Below, piece after piece: positions 9,285 through 17,710 of a DNA stretch of 64,000 bases. The stretch spans positions 620,001 through 684,000 of the forward strand of contig NZ_CP042808.1 in assembly GCF_004014775.2 (NCBI RefSeq), written 5' to 3'. The position numbers were made by a program, and so were the translations under genes. Source of the stretch: Acetobacter oryzoeni (GTDB taxonomy: Bacteria > Pseudomonadota > Alphaproteobacteria > Acetobacterales > Acetobacteraceae). The notes beneath the pieces are model-generated. The model searched no databases. It saw only the letters and a list, made by a program, of their open reading frames with translations, and was not told where the DNA came from. Positions within the stretch are counted from its first letter, which is position 1; each line of letters begins with the position of its first letter.

Positions 9285-10154
9285 ATGCGTTTTTCCACCA
9301 GAACTGCCCTGCTGGGGGCTGTTGTCCTGTCTTTCTCATCCGCATTTGTGCCATCTGCACAGGCGCAGAATGGGGGCGGGTGGTTTGTGCCCAAAACCCA
9401 GCAGCCTGCTGCACAGGCTCCGGCACAGCATCCGGCTGCGGCCCGTCGCGCCCCGGCTCCGGTGCAGCTGCCTGCACCGCCGGCTGATAGCCAGGAAGCA
9501 GACCAGGCTCCGCCCGTGCTGCCGCTGCCGCCTATTCCGTCTGCGCCAGAAGTTGCCAAGGAAGCACCGCCACCCACAACCGTTATTGGTGTGATCAGCG
9601 TTGGTGGCGTTATGCGTCAGTCTTCCGCAGCCATGCAGGTTGAACGCACTCTGGGTGGCCGCCGTGATGAACTGGCGCAGGACCTCCAGAAGGAACAGGC
9701 TGGCTGGCGTGATGAGCAGCAGAAGCTGCAGGCACAGGCCAAGTCTCTGACATCTGAGCAGATTCAGACGCGTGAACGCAGCCTTCAGGCCCGCGTGATG
9801 AAGGCCCAGCGTGATTTCCGTAACCGCAACCGCATTATTCAGGAAGCGGCGCAGGTTTCTTTGGGCCAGATCGAGCGTGAACTGGTGCAGGTTATCCAGA
9901 AAGTGGCCGCTGCGCATGGCATGAACCTTGTTCTGCACAGCGAACAGGTGGCCCTGCATGTTGATGGGCAGGATATCACCAACGAAGTGGCCGTGCAGCT
10001 GAACAAAATTCTGCCGTCCGTGTTCATTCCAGAAGCTAATGTTGACCCAGAAGAGCTGGCAAAATCTGGCAAGATGCCCACAACGGCAGATGCAGATCAG
10101 GGCCCACGCACAGGCCCAGCTCCAGTGGTGGCACCGGCAGCCGGGCAGCAGTAA
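9285..10154 (+). CDS. skp: OmpH/Skp-family periplasmic chaperone
   Basis: About 289 residues; periplasmic chaperone that holds unfolded outer-membrane proteins for BamA. The signal peptide is FSTRTALLGAVVLSFSSAFV ending near SAQAQ. A long Pro/Ala/Gln-rich stretch (QQPAAQAPAQHP and following) comes before the conserved OmpH core that starts VIGVISVGGVMRQSSAAM and continues as a charged, helical arm (EEQ-, R- and Q-rich). It is longer than E. coli Skp because of the proline-rich linker and a C-terminal tail. The start follows GAGGT at 9276-9280, which overlaps the bamA stop; ATG 9282 is an alternative. Confidence 0.85.
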   Translation: MRFSTRTALLGAVVLSFSSAFVPSAQAQNGGGWFVPKTQQPAAQAPAQHPAAARRAPAPVQLPAPPADSQEADQAPPVLPLPPIPSAPEVAKEAPPPTTVIGVISVGGVMRQSSAAMQVERTLGGRRDELAQDLQKEQAGWRDEQQKLQAQAKSLTSEQIQTRERSLQARVMKAQRDFRNRNRIIQEAAQVSLGQIERELVQVIQKVAAAHGMNLVLHSEQVALHVDGQDITNEVAVQLNKILPSVFIPEANVDPEELAKSGKMPTTADADQGPRTGPAPVVAPAAGQQ

Positions 10155-10156
10155 TC

Positions 10157-11242
10157 GTGGCTGAGGGTACAACATTTTCCGGGCCGGCAGACCCGCGCTT
10201 TTTCACCCGTGCGGGGCCGTTTGATGCGGCCACGCTGGCTGAAACCGCAGGGGCGGAATTGGTGCTGCCCAAGGCTGGCGCCGTGCCAGAAGAAGGCTTT
10301 GTGGGTATTGCGCCGTTGCAGGCCGCAGGCCCGCGTGATGTCAGCTTTCTGGATAACCGCCGGTATGCTCCTTTGCTGGAGCAAACCAAGGCTGGGCTGG
10401 TTATTGTTGCACCCGCTTTTGCAGATAAGGTGCCTGCCGGGTGCGCCGCGCTGGTAACGGCAGCGCCCTATCTGGCGTGGTCTCGCATTGCACGGCTGTT
10501 CCATCCACGGGTGCCAGCGCGTGCAGGTGTGCATCCTTCTGCATGTATTGACCCCACAGCCAGCATAGACCCCACGGCAGAAATTGGGCCGTTTGTGGTG
10601 GTTGGGGCCAAGGCGGAAATTGGGCCGGGCTGCATTATTGGCTCCCACGCAGTGGTGGGGGATGGTGTGCAGCTTGCGCAGGACTGCCGTATTGGCAGCC
10701 ATGTCACGCTTTCTCATGCCGTGTTGGGTGAGCGGGTGATTATTCTGCCCGGTTCACGCATTGGGCAGGATGGGTTTGGTTTTGCTGTTGGCCCGCAGGG
10801 GTTTGAAACCGTGCCACAGCTTGGCCGCGTGGTGCTGGAAAACGACGTAGAGATTGGTGCCAACAGCACAATTGACCGTGGTTCGGTGAATGATACGGTT
10901 ATTGGTGCAGGATCACGTCTCGACAATCTGGTGCAGATCGGTCACAACGCCCGTCTGGGGCGGTGTTGTATTGTGGTTTCGCAGGCCGGGATCTCTGGCT
11001 CCACCGTGCTGGAAGACTATGTAACGATTGCCGCGCAGGCTGGCCTTATCGGGCATATCCGCATTGGCGCAAAGGCGCGTATTGGCGCGCAATGTGGCGT
11101 GATGTCGGATATAGAAGGCGGCGCGGATGTAATTGGCAGCCCGGCTATGCCGTTCAGGGAGTTTTTCCGGAACGTAGCGGTATTGCGCAAGCTGGCAAAA
11201 AAAGCGTCTGGATCGGCCAAGAACGGTTCGGACAAGGGATAA
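10157..11242 (+). CDS. lpxD: UDP-3-O-(3-hydroxyacyl)glucosamine N-acyltransferase
   Basis: 361 residues starting at GTG, two bases after the skp stop. Adds the second hydroxyacyl chain in lipid A synthesis. The N-terminal uridine-binding domain (ISFLDN-like segment VSFLDNRRYAPLL) is followed by a left-handed beta-helix of hexapeptide repeats from about residue 110 (HPSACIDPTASIDPTAEIGP). The catalytic His lies in VQIGHNARLGRCC. Length and domain order are normal. Confidence 0.95.
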   Translation: MAEGTTFSGPADPRFFTRAGPFDAATLAETAGAELVLPKAGAVPEEGFVGIAPLQAAGPRDVSFLDNRRYAPLLEQTKAGLVIVAPAFADKVPAGCAALVTAAPYLAWSRIARLFHPRVPARAGVHPSACIDPTASIDPTAEIGPFVVVGAKAEIGPGCIIGSHAVVGDGVQLAQDCRIGSHVTLSHAVLGERVIILPGSRIGQDGFGFAVGPQGFETVPQLGRVVLENDVEIGANSTIDRGSVNDTVIGAGSRLDNLVQIGHNARLGRCCIVVSQAGISGSTVLEDYVTIAAQAGLIGHIRIGAKARIGAQCGVMSDIEGGADVIGSPAMPFREFFRNVAVLRKLAKKASGSAKNGSDKG

Positions 11243-11256
11243 ACTAAGGTCGGTGC

Positions 11257-11766
11257 TTGGTAACCGGCGCAAAGGGTGGTTTCGGGGACGTGGAGACGAA
11301 ACAAGAATCGCAGCAGGACGCTCAGACGATCGATAAAATTGACGTCAACCGTATTATGCAGGCGATTCCGCACAGATATCCTTTTCTTCTGATCGACCGG
11401 ATGGAAGATATCGTCCTGGGAGAAGAGGCAACAGGTATCAAGAATGTTTCGGTCAATGAACCATTCTTTCAGGGGCATTTTCCTGCACGCCCTGTTATGC
11501 CGGGCGTATTGCTGGTTGAAGCCATGGCGCAAACCGCAGCAACGCTGGTTGTGCTAACACTGGGCAAGGATTTTGAGGGCAAGCTGGTCTATTTCATGAC
11601 CATCGAAGGCGCAAAGTTCCGCCGCCCGGTAGAACCGGGTGATCAGGTGCGCATTCATGTCGCCAAGGAACGCCACCGCTCCAATGTGTGGAAATTCCGT
11701 GGTGAAGCCCGCGTAGAAGGCACTGTGGTGGCGGAAGCCACATTCAGCGCCATGATTATGGGTTGA
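11257..11766 (+). CDS. fabZ: 3-hydroxyacyl-ACP dehydratase FabZ
   Basis: 169 residues. Dehydrates 3-hydroxyacyl-ACP in fatty acid elongation and competes with LpxA/LpxD for the same acyl-ACP pool, which explains its place between those genes. Core motifs are IMQAIPHRYPFLLIDRM and the active-site segment GHFPARPVMPGVLLVEAMAQ (catalytic His and Glu). The start appears to be TTG at 11257 with AAGG at 11246-11249; a GTG at 11290 is in frame but its GGGG is only two bases away. The N-terminal 27 residues before the hot-dog fold are not conserved. Confidence 0.95.
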   Translation: MVTGAKGGFGDVETKQESQQDAQTIDKIDVNRIMQAIPHRYPFLLIDRMEDIVLGEEATGIKNVSVNEPFFQGHFPARPVMPGVLLVEAMAQTAATLVVLTLGKDFEGKLVYFMTIEGAKFRRPVEPGDQVRIHVAKERHRSNVWKFRGEARVEGTVVAEATFSAMIMG

Positions 11767-11896
11767 GAACCCGGCCTGTTCACATCATTCTGTTAAGGCA
11801 AGTCAGGTTTGCCCCTAAACTGCCCAGATTTTTTGCAAAAGGGTAAGGTTAGGGCAGATCTGCCCGGCCAACGGTGAACGGAAATAAGGAACTGAA

Positions 11897-12757
11897 TTGG
11901 TGCACGCTGCAGAGGAAGCCAGATCAACCGTTGTCCACCCAACGGCTCTTGTTGCTCCCGGTGCGCGGCTTGGGCAGGGGGTGGTTATCGGCCCTTGGTG
12001 TTCTGTCGGGCCAGATGTCACGATTGAAGACGGGGTTGAACTGATCTCTCATGTGGTGGTCGATGGCCACACGCGTCTGGGGGCGGGTTCACGCTATTTT
12101 CCGTTTTGCACCGTGGGCATGGCCCCGCAGGATCTAAAATATAAAGGTGAGCCAACCCGGTGCGAGATCGGGGCTGGCACGGTGGTGCGTGAACACGTTA
12201 CCATCCATCGTGGCACGGCCACGGGCTCTGGCTTAACCAAGGTTGGCCAGAATGTGCTGATCATGGCCAACGCCCACGTGGCGCATGATTGCGTGCTGGG
12301 TGACCGCGTTATTATCGTGAATAACGTAGTGATGGGTGGGCATGTCACCATTGAGGACGATGCCCGTATTATGGGTTCTGCCGCCATCCATCAGTTTGTC
12401 CGCATCGGGCATGCTGCCCTTGTAGGCGGTGTGGCTGGGGTGGAAGCCGATGTTATTCCTTACGGCAGTGTGCTGGGTAACCGTGCGCGGCTGATTGGCC
12501 TGCATTGGATCTGGCTGCGCCGCAATGGCGTGCAGTCTGATGAAATCCACCGCATGCGCAAGGCATTCCTTACGCTGTACCCCAAAAATGGCTGTGCGGA
12601 AGATCCGTTTTCTGTGCGTCTGGAGCGGGTGCGTACAGAGTTTGGTGATAACCCACGTGTGCGTGAAATTCTGGACTTTATAGATGCTCCAAGCCGGCGT
12701 GGCCTTGTGCGCCCCGCACGGCAGGATCTGGAGCGCGCAGAAACCGAGGGCGCGTGA
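11897..12757 (+). CDS. lpxA: UDP-N-acetylglucosamine acyltransferase
   Basis: 286 residues, first committed step of lipid A synthesis. A left-handed beta-helix begins at once (VHPTALVAPGARLGQGVVIG) and the catalytic His is in ANAHVAHDCVLGDRVIIVNN. The C-terminal helical domain starts LHWIWLRRNGVQSDEIHRM. The start is TTG 11897 or the adjacent GTG 11900, following AAGGA in ATAAGGAACTGAA. A 130-base gap separates it from fabZ; it overlaps lpxI. Confidence 0.95.
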   Translation: MVHAAEEARSTVVHPTALVAPGARLGQGVVIGPWCSVGPDVTIEDGVELISHVVVDGHTRLGAGSRYFPFCTVGMAPQDLKYKGEPTRCEIGAGTVVREHVTIHRGTATGSGLTKVGQNVLIMANAHVAHDCVLGDRVIIVNNVVMGGHVTIEDDARIMGSAAIHQFVRIGHAALVGGVAGVEADVIPYGSVLGNRARLIGLHWIWLRRNGVQSDEIHRMRKAFLTLYPKNGCAEDPFSVRLERVRTEFGDNPRVREILDFIDAPSRRGLVRPARQDLERAETEGA

Positions 12758-13611
12758 GCACTCCTTCTGCTGTTGGTATTCTTGCAGGCGGCGGCCCTCT
12801 GCCGGGCAGAGTGGCAGAAGCGGCCGCCGCAGCAGGGCGCCCCGTATTTATTCTCGGGTTTGAAGGTTTTGCCGAGCCCGATGTGATAGGCCCTTGGCCG
12901 CACGAATTTGTTCGGCTGGGTGCAGCCGGGCGCATGCTCTCCCTTTTGAAGCAACACAACTGTTCGGATCTGGTTCTTATCGGGCCAATCCGCCGGCCTT
13001 CCTTGCGCAATTTGCGGCCAGATGCCGAGGGTGCGCGCATTATGGCGCGTTTGGGCCGTTCCCTGTTTGCAGGGGATGATGGCCTGCTGGGTGCCCTTGT
13101 GCGTCTTTTGGGTGAGGAAGGCTTTCACATTCGTGGGGCGCATGAATTTCTCACGCAGGCTGTGGCGCAACCGGGCGTGCTGGGGCGTGTGCAGCCAGAT
13201 GCGCAGGCTCAGGCCGATATTCAGCGTGGCATAACCGTGGTGCAGGCGCTGGGGCGGCTGGACATAGGGCAGGGCTGCGTGGTGCAAAATGGCGTGGTGC
13301 TGACGGTGGAAGCCATGGAAGGCACAGACCGCATGCTGGCCCGCGCAGGAGAATGCAGGCAGCCGGGTGAAGGCGGCGTTCTGGTAAAAATGCTCAAGCC
13401 GGGGCAGGAAAAACGGGCAGACATGCCCACAATAGGGCCTGTAACGGTGCAGAATGCTCATGCGGCAGGCCTGCGCGGCATTGCGTTTGAGGCCGCCCAC
13501 ACGCTGCTGACAGACAGGCAGCACTGTATAGAGGAAGCAGACCGGATTGGCCTGTTTCTTCTGGCTTTTGATCCTGTTGAAGGTGCAGGAACAAGCACAC
13601 AGCCTGCCTGA
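12754..13611 (+). CDS. lpxI: UDP-2,3-diacylglucosamine pyrophosphatase LpxI
   Basis: 285 residues of the LpxI (formerly DUF1009) family, which replaces LpxH in most alphaproteobacteria and hydrolyses UDP-2,3-diacylglucosamine to lipid X. Seen: the N-terminal VGILAGGGPLPGRVAEAAAA, LVLIGPIRRPSLRNLRPDAEG, and the C-terminal VLVKMLKPGQEKRADMPTIG and LRGIAFEAAHTLL. It starts at GTG inside GTGA shared with the lpxA stop, so the two are translationally coupled. lpxB, which often follows, is not here. Confidence 0.92.
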   Translation: MSTPSAVGILAGGGPLPGRVAEAAAAAGRPVFILGFEGFAEPDVIGPWPHEFVRLGAAGRMLSLLKQHNCSDLVLIGPIRRPSLRNLRPDAEGARIMARLGRSLFAGDDGLLGALVRLLGEEGFHIRGAHEFLTQAVAQPGVLGRVQPDAQAQADIQRGITVVQALGRLDIGQGCVVQNGVVLTVEAMEGTDRMLARAGECRQPGEGGVLVKMLKPGQEKRADMPTIGPVTVQNAHAAGLRGIAFEAAHTLLTDRQHCIEEADRIGLFLLAFDPVEGAGTSTQPA

Positions 13612-13635
13612 TACTTCAAAATAGGGAGCAAACAG

Positions 13636-14028
13636 ATGGCAAGTTTTCTGCACACCATGGTGCGGGTTCGCAATCTGGAAAAAAGTCTGGCGTTTTATAA
13701 GCTGCTGGGCATGCACGAACTCCGCCGGCGCGAGGTGCCGGAAGGGCGTTATACGCTGGTGTTTATTGGCTATGCAGATAACGCCGCCGGGCAGGCTGAA
13801 ATTGAGCTGACCTACAACTGGGGCGAAGATGACGGCTATGAGCTGGGCACCGGGTTTGGCCATTTTGCCGTAGGTGTGTCCAATGTGGCGGAAATGGTTG
13901 CGCGCGTGCGGGCCGGTGGTGGCAAGGTAACGCGGGAAGCCGGGCCAGTAAAATTTGGCACCACCGTGATTGCCTTTGTTGAAGACCCCGATGGCTATAA
14001 GGTCGAGCTGATCGAACGCGCTGAATAA
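13636..14028 (+). CDS. gloA: Lactoylglutathione lyase (glyoxalase I)
   Basis: 130 residues, a two-module vicinal oxygen chelate fold. Converts the glutathione hemithioacetal of methylglyoxal to lactoylglutathione. Conserved segments are [45 protein letters not shown] and [16 protein letters not shown], giving the expected His/Glu metal ligands. Starts 24 bases after lpxI with GGGAGC upstream, so it may be read from the same transcript. Confidence 0.93.
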   Translation: MASFLHTMVRVRNLEKSLAFYKLLGMHELRRREVPEGRYTLVFIGYADNAAGQAEIELTYNWGEDDGYELGTGFGHFAVGVSNVAEMVARVRAGGGKVTREAGPVKFGTTVIAFVEDPDGYKVELIERAE

Positions 14029-14036
14029 AAGGCTGT

Positions 14037-14423
14037 TCAGCTTTGCGGGCGCTGCTTTAGGCGTGCCGTCAGGCGGTCTAGCGAATCATTAATGGTTTTG
14101 GCGGCCTTCTGCACTGCTGGGTCGGCAGATGTATCAAGTTGCTCTGCCGCCAGCATGGCGGGGGAAACAATGCCCCGAATATCATGCCGCAATTTGGAAT
14201 CCGCTGTGGGGGCAGGCGCCTGAGGTGCTGCCACCGGAGCAGGTGCCGCTGCATGATGAGGCTGAAGCTTGATGCCCAGCCATGCGCCCAAAGCTGCGGC
14301 GCACATAATGGGCCCTAATGCTGCGGGGAAAGACAGCCCCAGCACTCCGGCCAGCACAGCACCCGCTACAGGCAGGCAGAAAATAACGGCTGCGGCACGG
14401 ATAGGAAAGGGCATGTTGTTCAT
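14037..14423 (-). CDS. Small membrane protein with a histidine-kinase-like H-box; function unknown
   Basis: 128 residues from the ATG at 14423, chosen for GGAG six bases upstream. Residues 8-52 form two hydrophobic helices, 54-73 are an Ala/Pro/His linker, and the C-terminal part (about 76-124) begins SKLRHDIRGIVSPAMLAAEQ. That segment resembles the H-box of HisKA dimerisation domains (His 80 followed by Asp 81), and the remainder (AVQKAAKTINDSLDRLTARL) could be the second helix of the hairpin. No ATPase domain is encoded. I do not recognise the family; the similarity is by eye. It is divergent from rpmH. Confidence 0.7.
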   Translation of the reverse strand: MNNMPFPIRAAAVIFCLPVAGAVLAGVLGLSFPAALGPIMCAAALGAWLGIKLQPHHAAAPAPVAAPQAPAPTADSKLRHDIRGIVSPAMLAAEQLDTSADPAVQKAAKTINDSLDRLTARLKQRPQS

Positions 14424-14485
14424 GTTTTTCTCCATCTTGCGGGGGATTCTGCCGCAAGGCTGCATTCACGACTCTACGGTATAGA

Positions 14486-14514
14486 TTGACGGTTCCTTAT
14501 CTGAACTCTATAAG
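14486..14514 (+). promoter_or_regulatory. Sigma-70-type promoter of rpmH-rnpA
   Basis: TTGACG at 14486-14491 and TATAAG at 14509-14514 are separated by exactly 17 bases. They lie about 70 bases upstream of rpmH, in the gap between the divergent membrane protein and the ribosomal protein gene. The match to the housekeeping consensus is strong; transcription start is inferred at about 14521. Confidence 0.75.
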
Positions 14515-14586
14515 CCGCAGCTTCAAGAGGCGTGGTCTTTAACAGGCCACCGGATAACCGTATTCAAATAGTAAGGGAGTGCCGCC

Positions 14587-14721
14587 ATGAAGCGCACTTA
14601 TCAACCGTCCCGGCTGGTTCGCAAGCGTCGTCACGGGTTCCGCGCGCGTATGGCAACCGTTGGTGGCCGCAAGATCATTGGCAACCGTCGTTCCAAAGGC
14701 CGTAAGCGTCTTTCCGCGTAA
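14587..14721 (+). CDS. rpmH: 50S ribosomal protein L34
   Basis: 44 residues, [20 protein letters not shown] to the end KGRKRLSA. L34 is the small, very basic large-subunit protein, and its place directly before rnpA is conserved in nearly all bacteria. AAGGGAG at 14573-14579 is the ribosome binding site. It begins 73 bases after the promoter above. Confidence 0.97.
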   Translation: MKRTYQPSRLVRKRRHGFRARMATVGGRKIIGNRRSKGRKRLSA

Positions 14722-14744
14722 GAACTGCCCGGCAGTCCGGCTTG

Positions 14745-15125
14745 ATGGACGGGCCTGCAGCGCAGGAGCAGCCAGCGGCGGAATCTGCAAGATCTCTGCG
14801 GCTTAAAAAGAGGAAGCAATTCCTCTTTCTGGCTTCTCGCGGGCGTAAAGCGCCTGTGCCGGGGCTTGTTTTGCAGCTTTTCCGGCGTCCGGATACGGAT
14901 GTCGCGCGTGTGGGCTTTACGGTTACCAAAAAGGTCGGCAACTCCGTGGTGCGTAACCGCGTGCGCCGCAGGTTGCGCGAAGTTGTGCGTATTGTAGAAG
15001 CCGATACGCCGCTAAACGGTCTGGACCTTGTTCTTATAGGCCGTAGCGCCACCATAAATCGCCCATTTGTGGCGCTGGTGGCTGATTTCCGTAAAGCATT
15101 AGCGTTGTGCCAGCGGGATTCCTGA
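14745..15125 (+). CDS. rnpA: Ribonuclease P protein component
   Basis: 126 residues. Protein subunit that helps the RNase P RNA cleave tRNA 5' leaders. The family core is seen as LRLKKRKQFLFL, RVGFTVTKKVGNSVVRNRVR and the RRLRE helix after it. The first 17 residues are unconserved. TTG at 14742 is an alternative start. It follows rpmH by 23 bases. Confidence 0.95.
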   Translation: MDGPAAQEQPAAESARSLRLKKRKQFLFLASRGRKAPVPGLVLQLFRRPDTDVARVGFTVTKKVGNSVVRNRVRRRLREVVRIVEADTPLNGLDLVLIGRSATINRPFVALVADFRKALALCQRDS

Positions 15126-15247
15126 TATCCTGCCTTGCATTCGTGTGCGTCCTGCGCTGGAACCTGTATGCCGTTTAAGACTCCGGGTTTTTTACGGGTG
15201 TTAAGTTTTCCAATTTGTATGTGCAGGGGGCCGCAAGGCCGGAGCTT

Positions 15248-16999
15248 ATGGATTCAAAACGTCTGATACTGGCAACAGCGCTGTCAGCTCTGGTACTTAT
15301 CGGGTATGACTATCTTTTCCCGCAGCATCAGCCCGTGCCACCGCCGCAGCCGGGTGTGCATGCGGTAGCGCCTCCGGCACCGGCTTCTTCTGGTGCGGCT
15401 GCTCCGGCTGAAAGCACGCAGGCAGAAGCCGCAGCCCCCATAAAGGATGGCCCGGAAGCCCGTGTGGCCATTAATGCCCCCGCCGTACAGGGCACGCTCA
15501 ACCTGCGTGGCGCACGGCTGGATGATCTGGTGCTCAAGCATTATCGGGAAACCGTAAAGCCAGATAGCCCGGATGTGCGTGTTCTCAACTCTGCTTCCAC
15601 CCATGCAGATTATGTAGATTTCGGCTGGCGTGCACCGTCCGATGTTTCTGTGCGTCTGCCAGATGCCAACACATTGTGGAAAGCCTCTGGCAACCAGATG
15701 GATGCCGAACACCCGCTTACCCTTTCTTGGGATAACGGGCAGGGGCTGACCTTTGATATCCGCCTGTCGGTGGATCAGAACTACATGTTCACCATCAGCC
15801 AGCAGGTGCACAACAGCACCGGGCAGGCTGTGGCGCTGTATCCTTTCTACCGTGTGAACCGTGGCTACACGCCGGAAGAAACCGGCGGCATGCTGGTGCA
15901 TGAAGGCCCGATCTCGGTGATTGATGGCCGCCTGAACGAAGGTTCCTACAAAACGGTGCGCACCGGTGGCGTGCCGCCAGACAACATTGCATGGAGCCAT
16001 CAGGGCACCGGCGGTTGGGCTGGCATTACAGACAAATACTGGCTGATGGCCGTGCTGCCAGACCAGAACGCCAACGTGATTGGCACCTATGGTTTTCAGG
16101 CGGCGCAAGGCACGTATCAGGTTGGCTTTACGGCTACGGCACCTGTGCAGGTGGCTGCGGGGCAGACAGCCTCTACCGAGGCCCACGTGTTTGCGGGTGC
16201 CAAGGAAGTGCGACTGCTTGAGCAGTATGAAAAAGACCTGCACGTGCCCATGTTCTGGAAAGCAGTGGACTTTGGCTGGCTTTCCTTCCTCACCCGTCCC
16301 GTGTTCTTTGTGCTGGACTGGCTGAACGAACATCTGGGCAGCTTTGGTCTGGCCCTGCTAACGTTTACCGTGATTGTGAAGGTGGCCTTCCTGCCGCTCA
16401 CCATCAAGCAGATGCGCATGACATGGAAAACAGCGCGCCTGAAGCCGCAGGTGGACCTGATCCGCTCCCGCCTGAAGGATGACCCGATGGCCATGCAGCA
16501 GCAGATTATGGCGCTGTATCGGCAGGAAAATGTCAATCTGTTCGGGGGCTTTCTGCCGCTGCTTATTCAGGCGCCTGTGTTCTGGTGCTTGTATAAGGAT
16601 CTGTATGTCACCATCGAAATGCGGCACGCACCGTTTGTGGGCTGGGTGAAGGATCTTTCTGCGCCAGACCCCACCAACCTGTTCAATCTGTTTGGCCTTG
16701 TGCCGTTTGATCCCACGCACATCACGCCGTTTCTGGCGCTGGGCGCTTGGCCGATCATGTATGGTGCCACGCTGTTCCTGATGCAGAAGGTGAGCTCCAG
16801 CTCTGCCAACATGGACCCATCACAGCAGAAGGTGATGATGTTCATTCCGCTGCTGTTCACGTTCTTCATGGCGCGGCAGCCGGTCGGGCTGGTGATTTAT
16901 TACTGCTGGAGCAACATCCTTACGGCTGTGCAGCAGGTTATCATCATCTCCCGTCTGAAAGCGGCAGATGCCAAACCCCAACTGGTTAAGCCCAAATGA
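15248..16999 (+). CDS. yidC: Membrane protein insertase YidC/OxaA
   Basis: 583 residues from the ATG at 15248 (GGAG at 15241-15244). The layout is that of Gram-negative YidC: an N-terminal membrane helix (RLILATALSALVLIGYDYLF), a Pro/Ala-rich stretch, a large periplasmic beta domain (about 70-340), and the conserved five-helix 60KD_IMP core from about 355, including PLTIKQMRMTWKTARLKPQV. It inserts inner-membrane proteins alone or with SecYEG. yidD, usually between rnpA and yidC, is absent; the 122-base gap does not encode it. The stop overlaps the engB start (ATGA). Confidence 0.95.
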   Translation: MDSKRLILATALSALVLIGYDYLFPQHQPVPPPQPGVHAVAPPAPASSGAAAPAESTQAEAAAPIKDGPEARVAINAPAVQGTLNLRGARLDDLVLKHYRETVKPDSPDVRVLNSASTHADYVDFGWRAPSDVSVRLPDANTLWKASGNQMDAEHPLTLSWDNGQGLTFDIRLSVDQNYMFTISQQVHNSTGQAVALYPFYRVNRGYTPEETGGMLVHEGPISVIDGRLNEGSYKTVRTGGVPPDNIAWSHQGTGGWAGITDKYWLMAVLPDQNANVIGTYGFQAAQGTYQVGFTATAPVQVAAGQTASTEAHVFAGAKEVRLLEQYEKDLHVPMFWKAVDFGWLSFLTRPVFFVLDWLNEHLGSFGLALLTFTVIVKVAFLPLTIKQMRMTWKTARLKPQVDLIRSRLKDDPMAMQQQIMALYRQENVNLFGGFLPLLIQAPVFWCLYKDLYVTIEMRHAPFVGWVKDLSAPDPTNLFNLFGLVPFDPTHITPFLALGAWPIMYGATLFLMQKVSSSSANMDPSQQKVMMFIPLLFTFFMARQPVGLVIYYCWSNILTAVQQVIIISRLKAADAKPQLVKPK

Positions 17000-17679
17000 C
17001 AGATGATGCCGCATCCTCTTTCCGAGAACTAAAGGATGAAGCCCGTATTGCCGCCGCCCTGGAAGAGGGGCGGCGGCTTTTTGCGGGTTCATGCGAATTT
17101 GTGTTTGGCGCGCAAAAGCTGGGGCAACTGCCGCCGCAAACCCTGCCGGAAATTGCGTTTGCCGGGCGTTCCAATGTGGGCAAGTCCAGCTTGGTGAACG
17201 CGCTTACGGGCCGCAAAACGCTGGCGCGGGCCTCTTCCGAGCCGGGGCGCACCAAGCAGCTCAACTTCTTCAATCTGGCAGACCGGCTGATGCTGGTGGA
17301 TATGCCGGGTTATGGTTACGCAAAGGCTGCCAAATCCGTAAAGGAAGACTGGCAGGATATGATGTTTGATTACCTGCGCGGTCGGCCAAGTTTGCAGCGT
17401 GTTGTGCTGCTGCTTGATGCGCGGGTGGAAATGAAGGCGCATGATCTGGAAGTGATGGACCTGCTGGATAAGGCAGCTGTCAGCTTTCAGGTGGTGCTGA
17501 CCAAGTGCGATAGCGTTAAACCCGGCCCGCTGGCACGCAAGCAGGCAGAAGTTGAAGCGGAAATTCGCCGCCACCCCGCGGCTTTTCCCTACCTGTCCTT
17601 AACAAGCAGCCAGACAGGTGAAGGTATTGAGGGCTTGCGGGCGGAACTGGCAGAATTTGCCCTGCCCAAGGCGCCATGA
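16996..17679 (+). CDS. engB: Ribosome biogenesis GTPase EngB/YsxC
   Basis: 227 residues. A small TRAFAC-class GTPase needed for large-subunit assembly. G1 is [16 protein letters not shown]2 region [17 protein letters not shown]3 DMPGYGYA, G4 TKCD, G5 about TSSQTGEG. The ATG is shared with the yidC stop. About 30 N-terminal residues precede the GTPase fold. Confidence 0.95.
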   Translation: MTDDAASSFRELKDEARIAAALEEGRRLFAGSCEFVFGAQKLGQLPPQTLPEIAFAGRSNVGKSSLVNALTGRKTLARASSEPGRTKQLNFFNLADRLMLVDMPGYGYAKAAKSVKEDWQDMMFDYLRGRPSLQRVVLLLDARVEMKAHDLEVMDLLDKAAVSFQVVLTKCDSVKPGPLARKQAEVEAEIRRHPAAFPYLSLTSSQTGEGIEGLRAELAEFALPKAP

Positions 17680-17710
17680 TCTGATTGATGACAAGCAGGA
17701 AGTGCAGAGC

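Noticed and set aside
12460..13863. Minus-strand ORF of 467 codons opposite lpxA, lpxI and gloA
   Set aside because: Fully antisense to conserved genes, with a Cys/His-rich low-complexity product and no start context.
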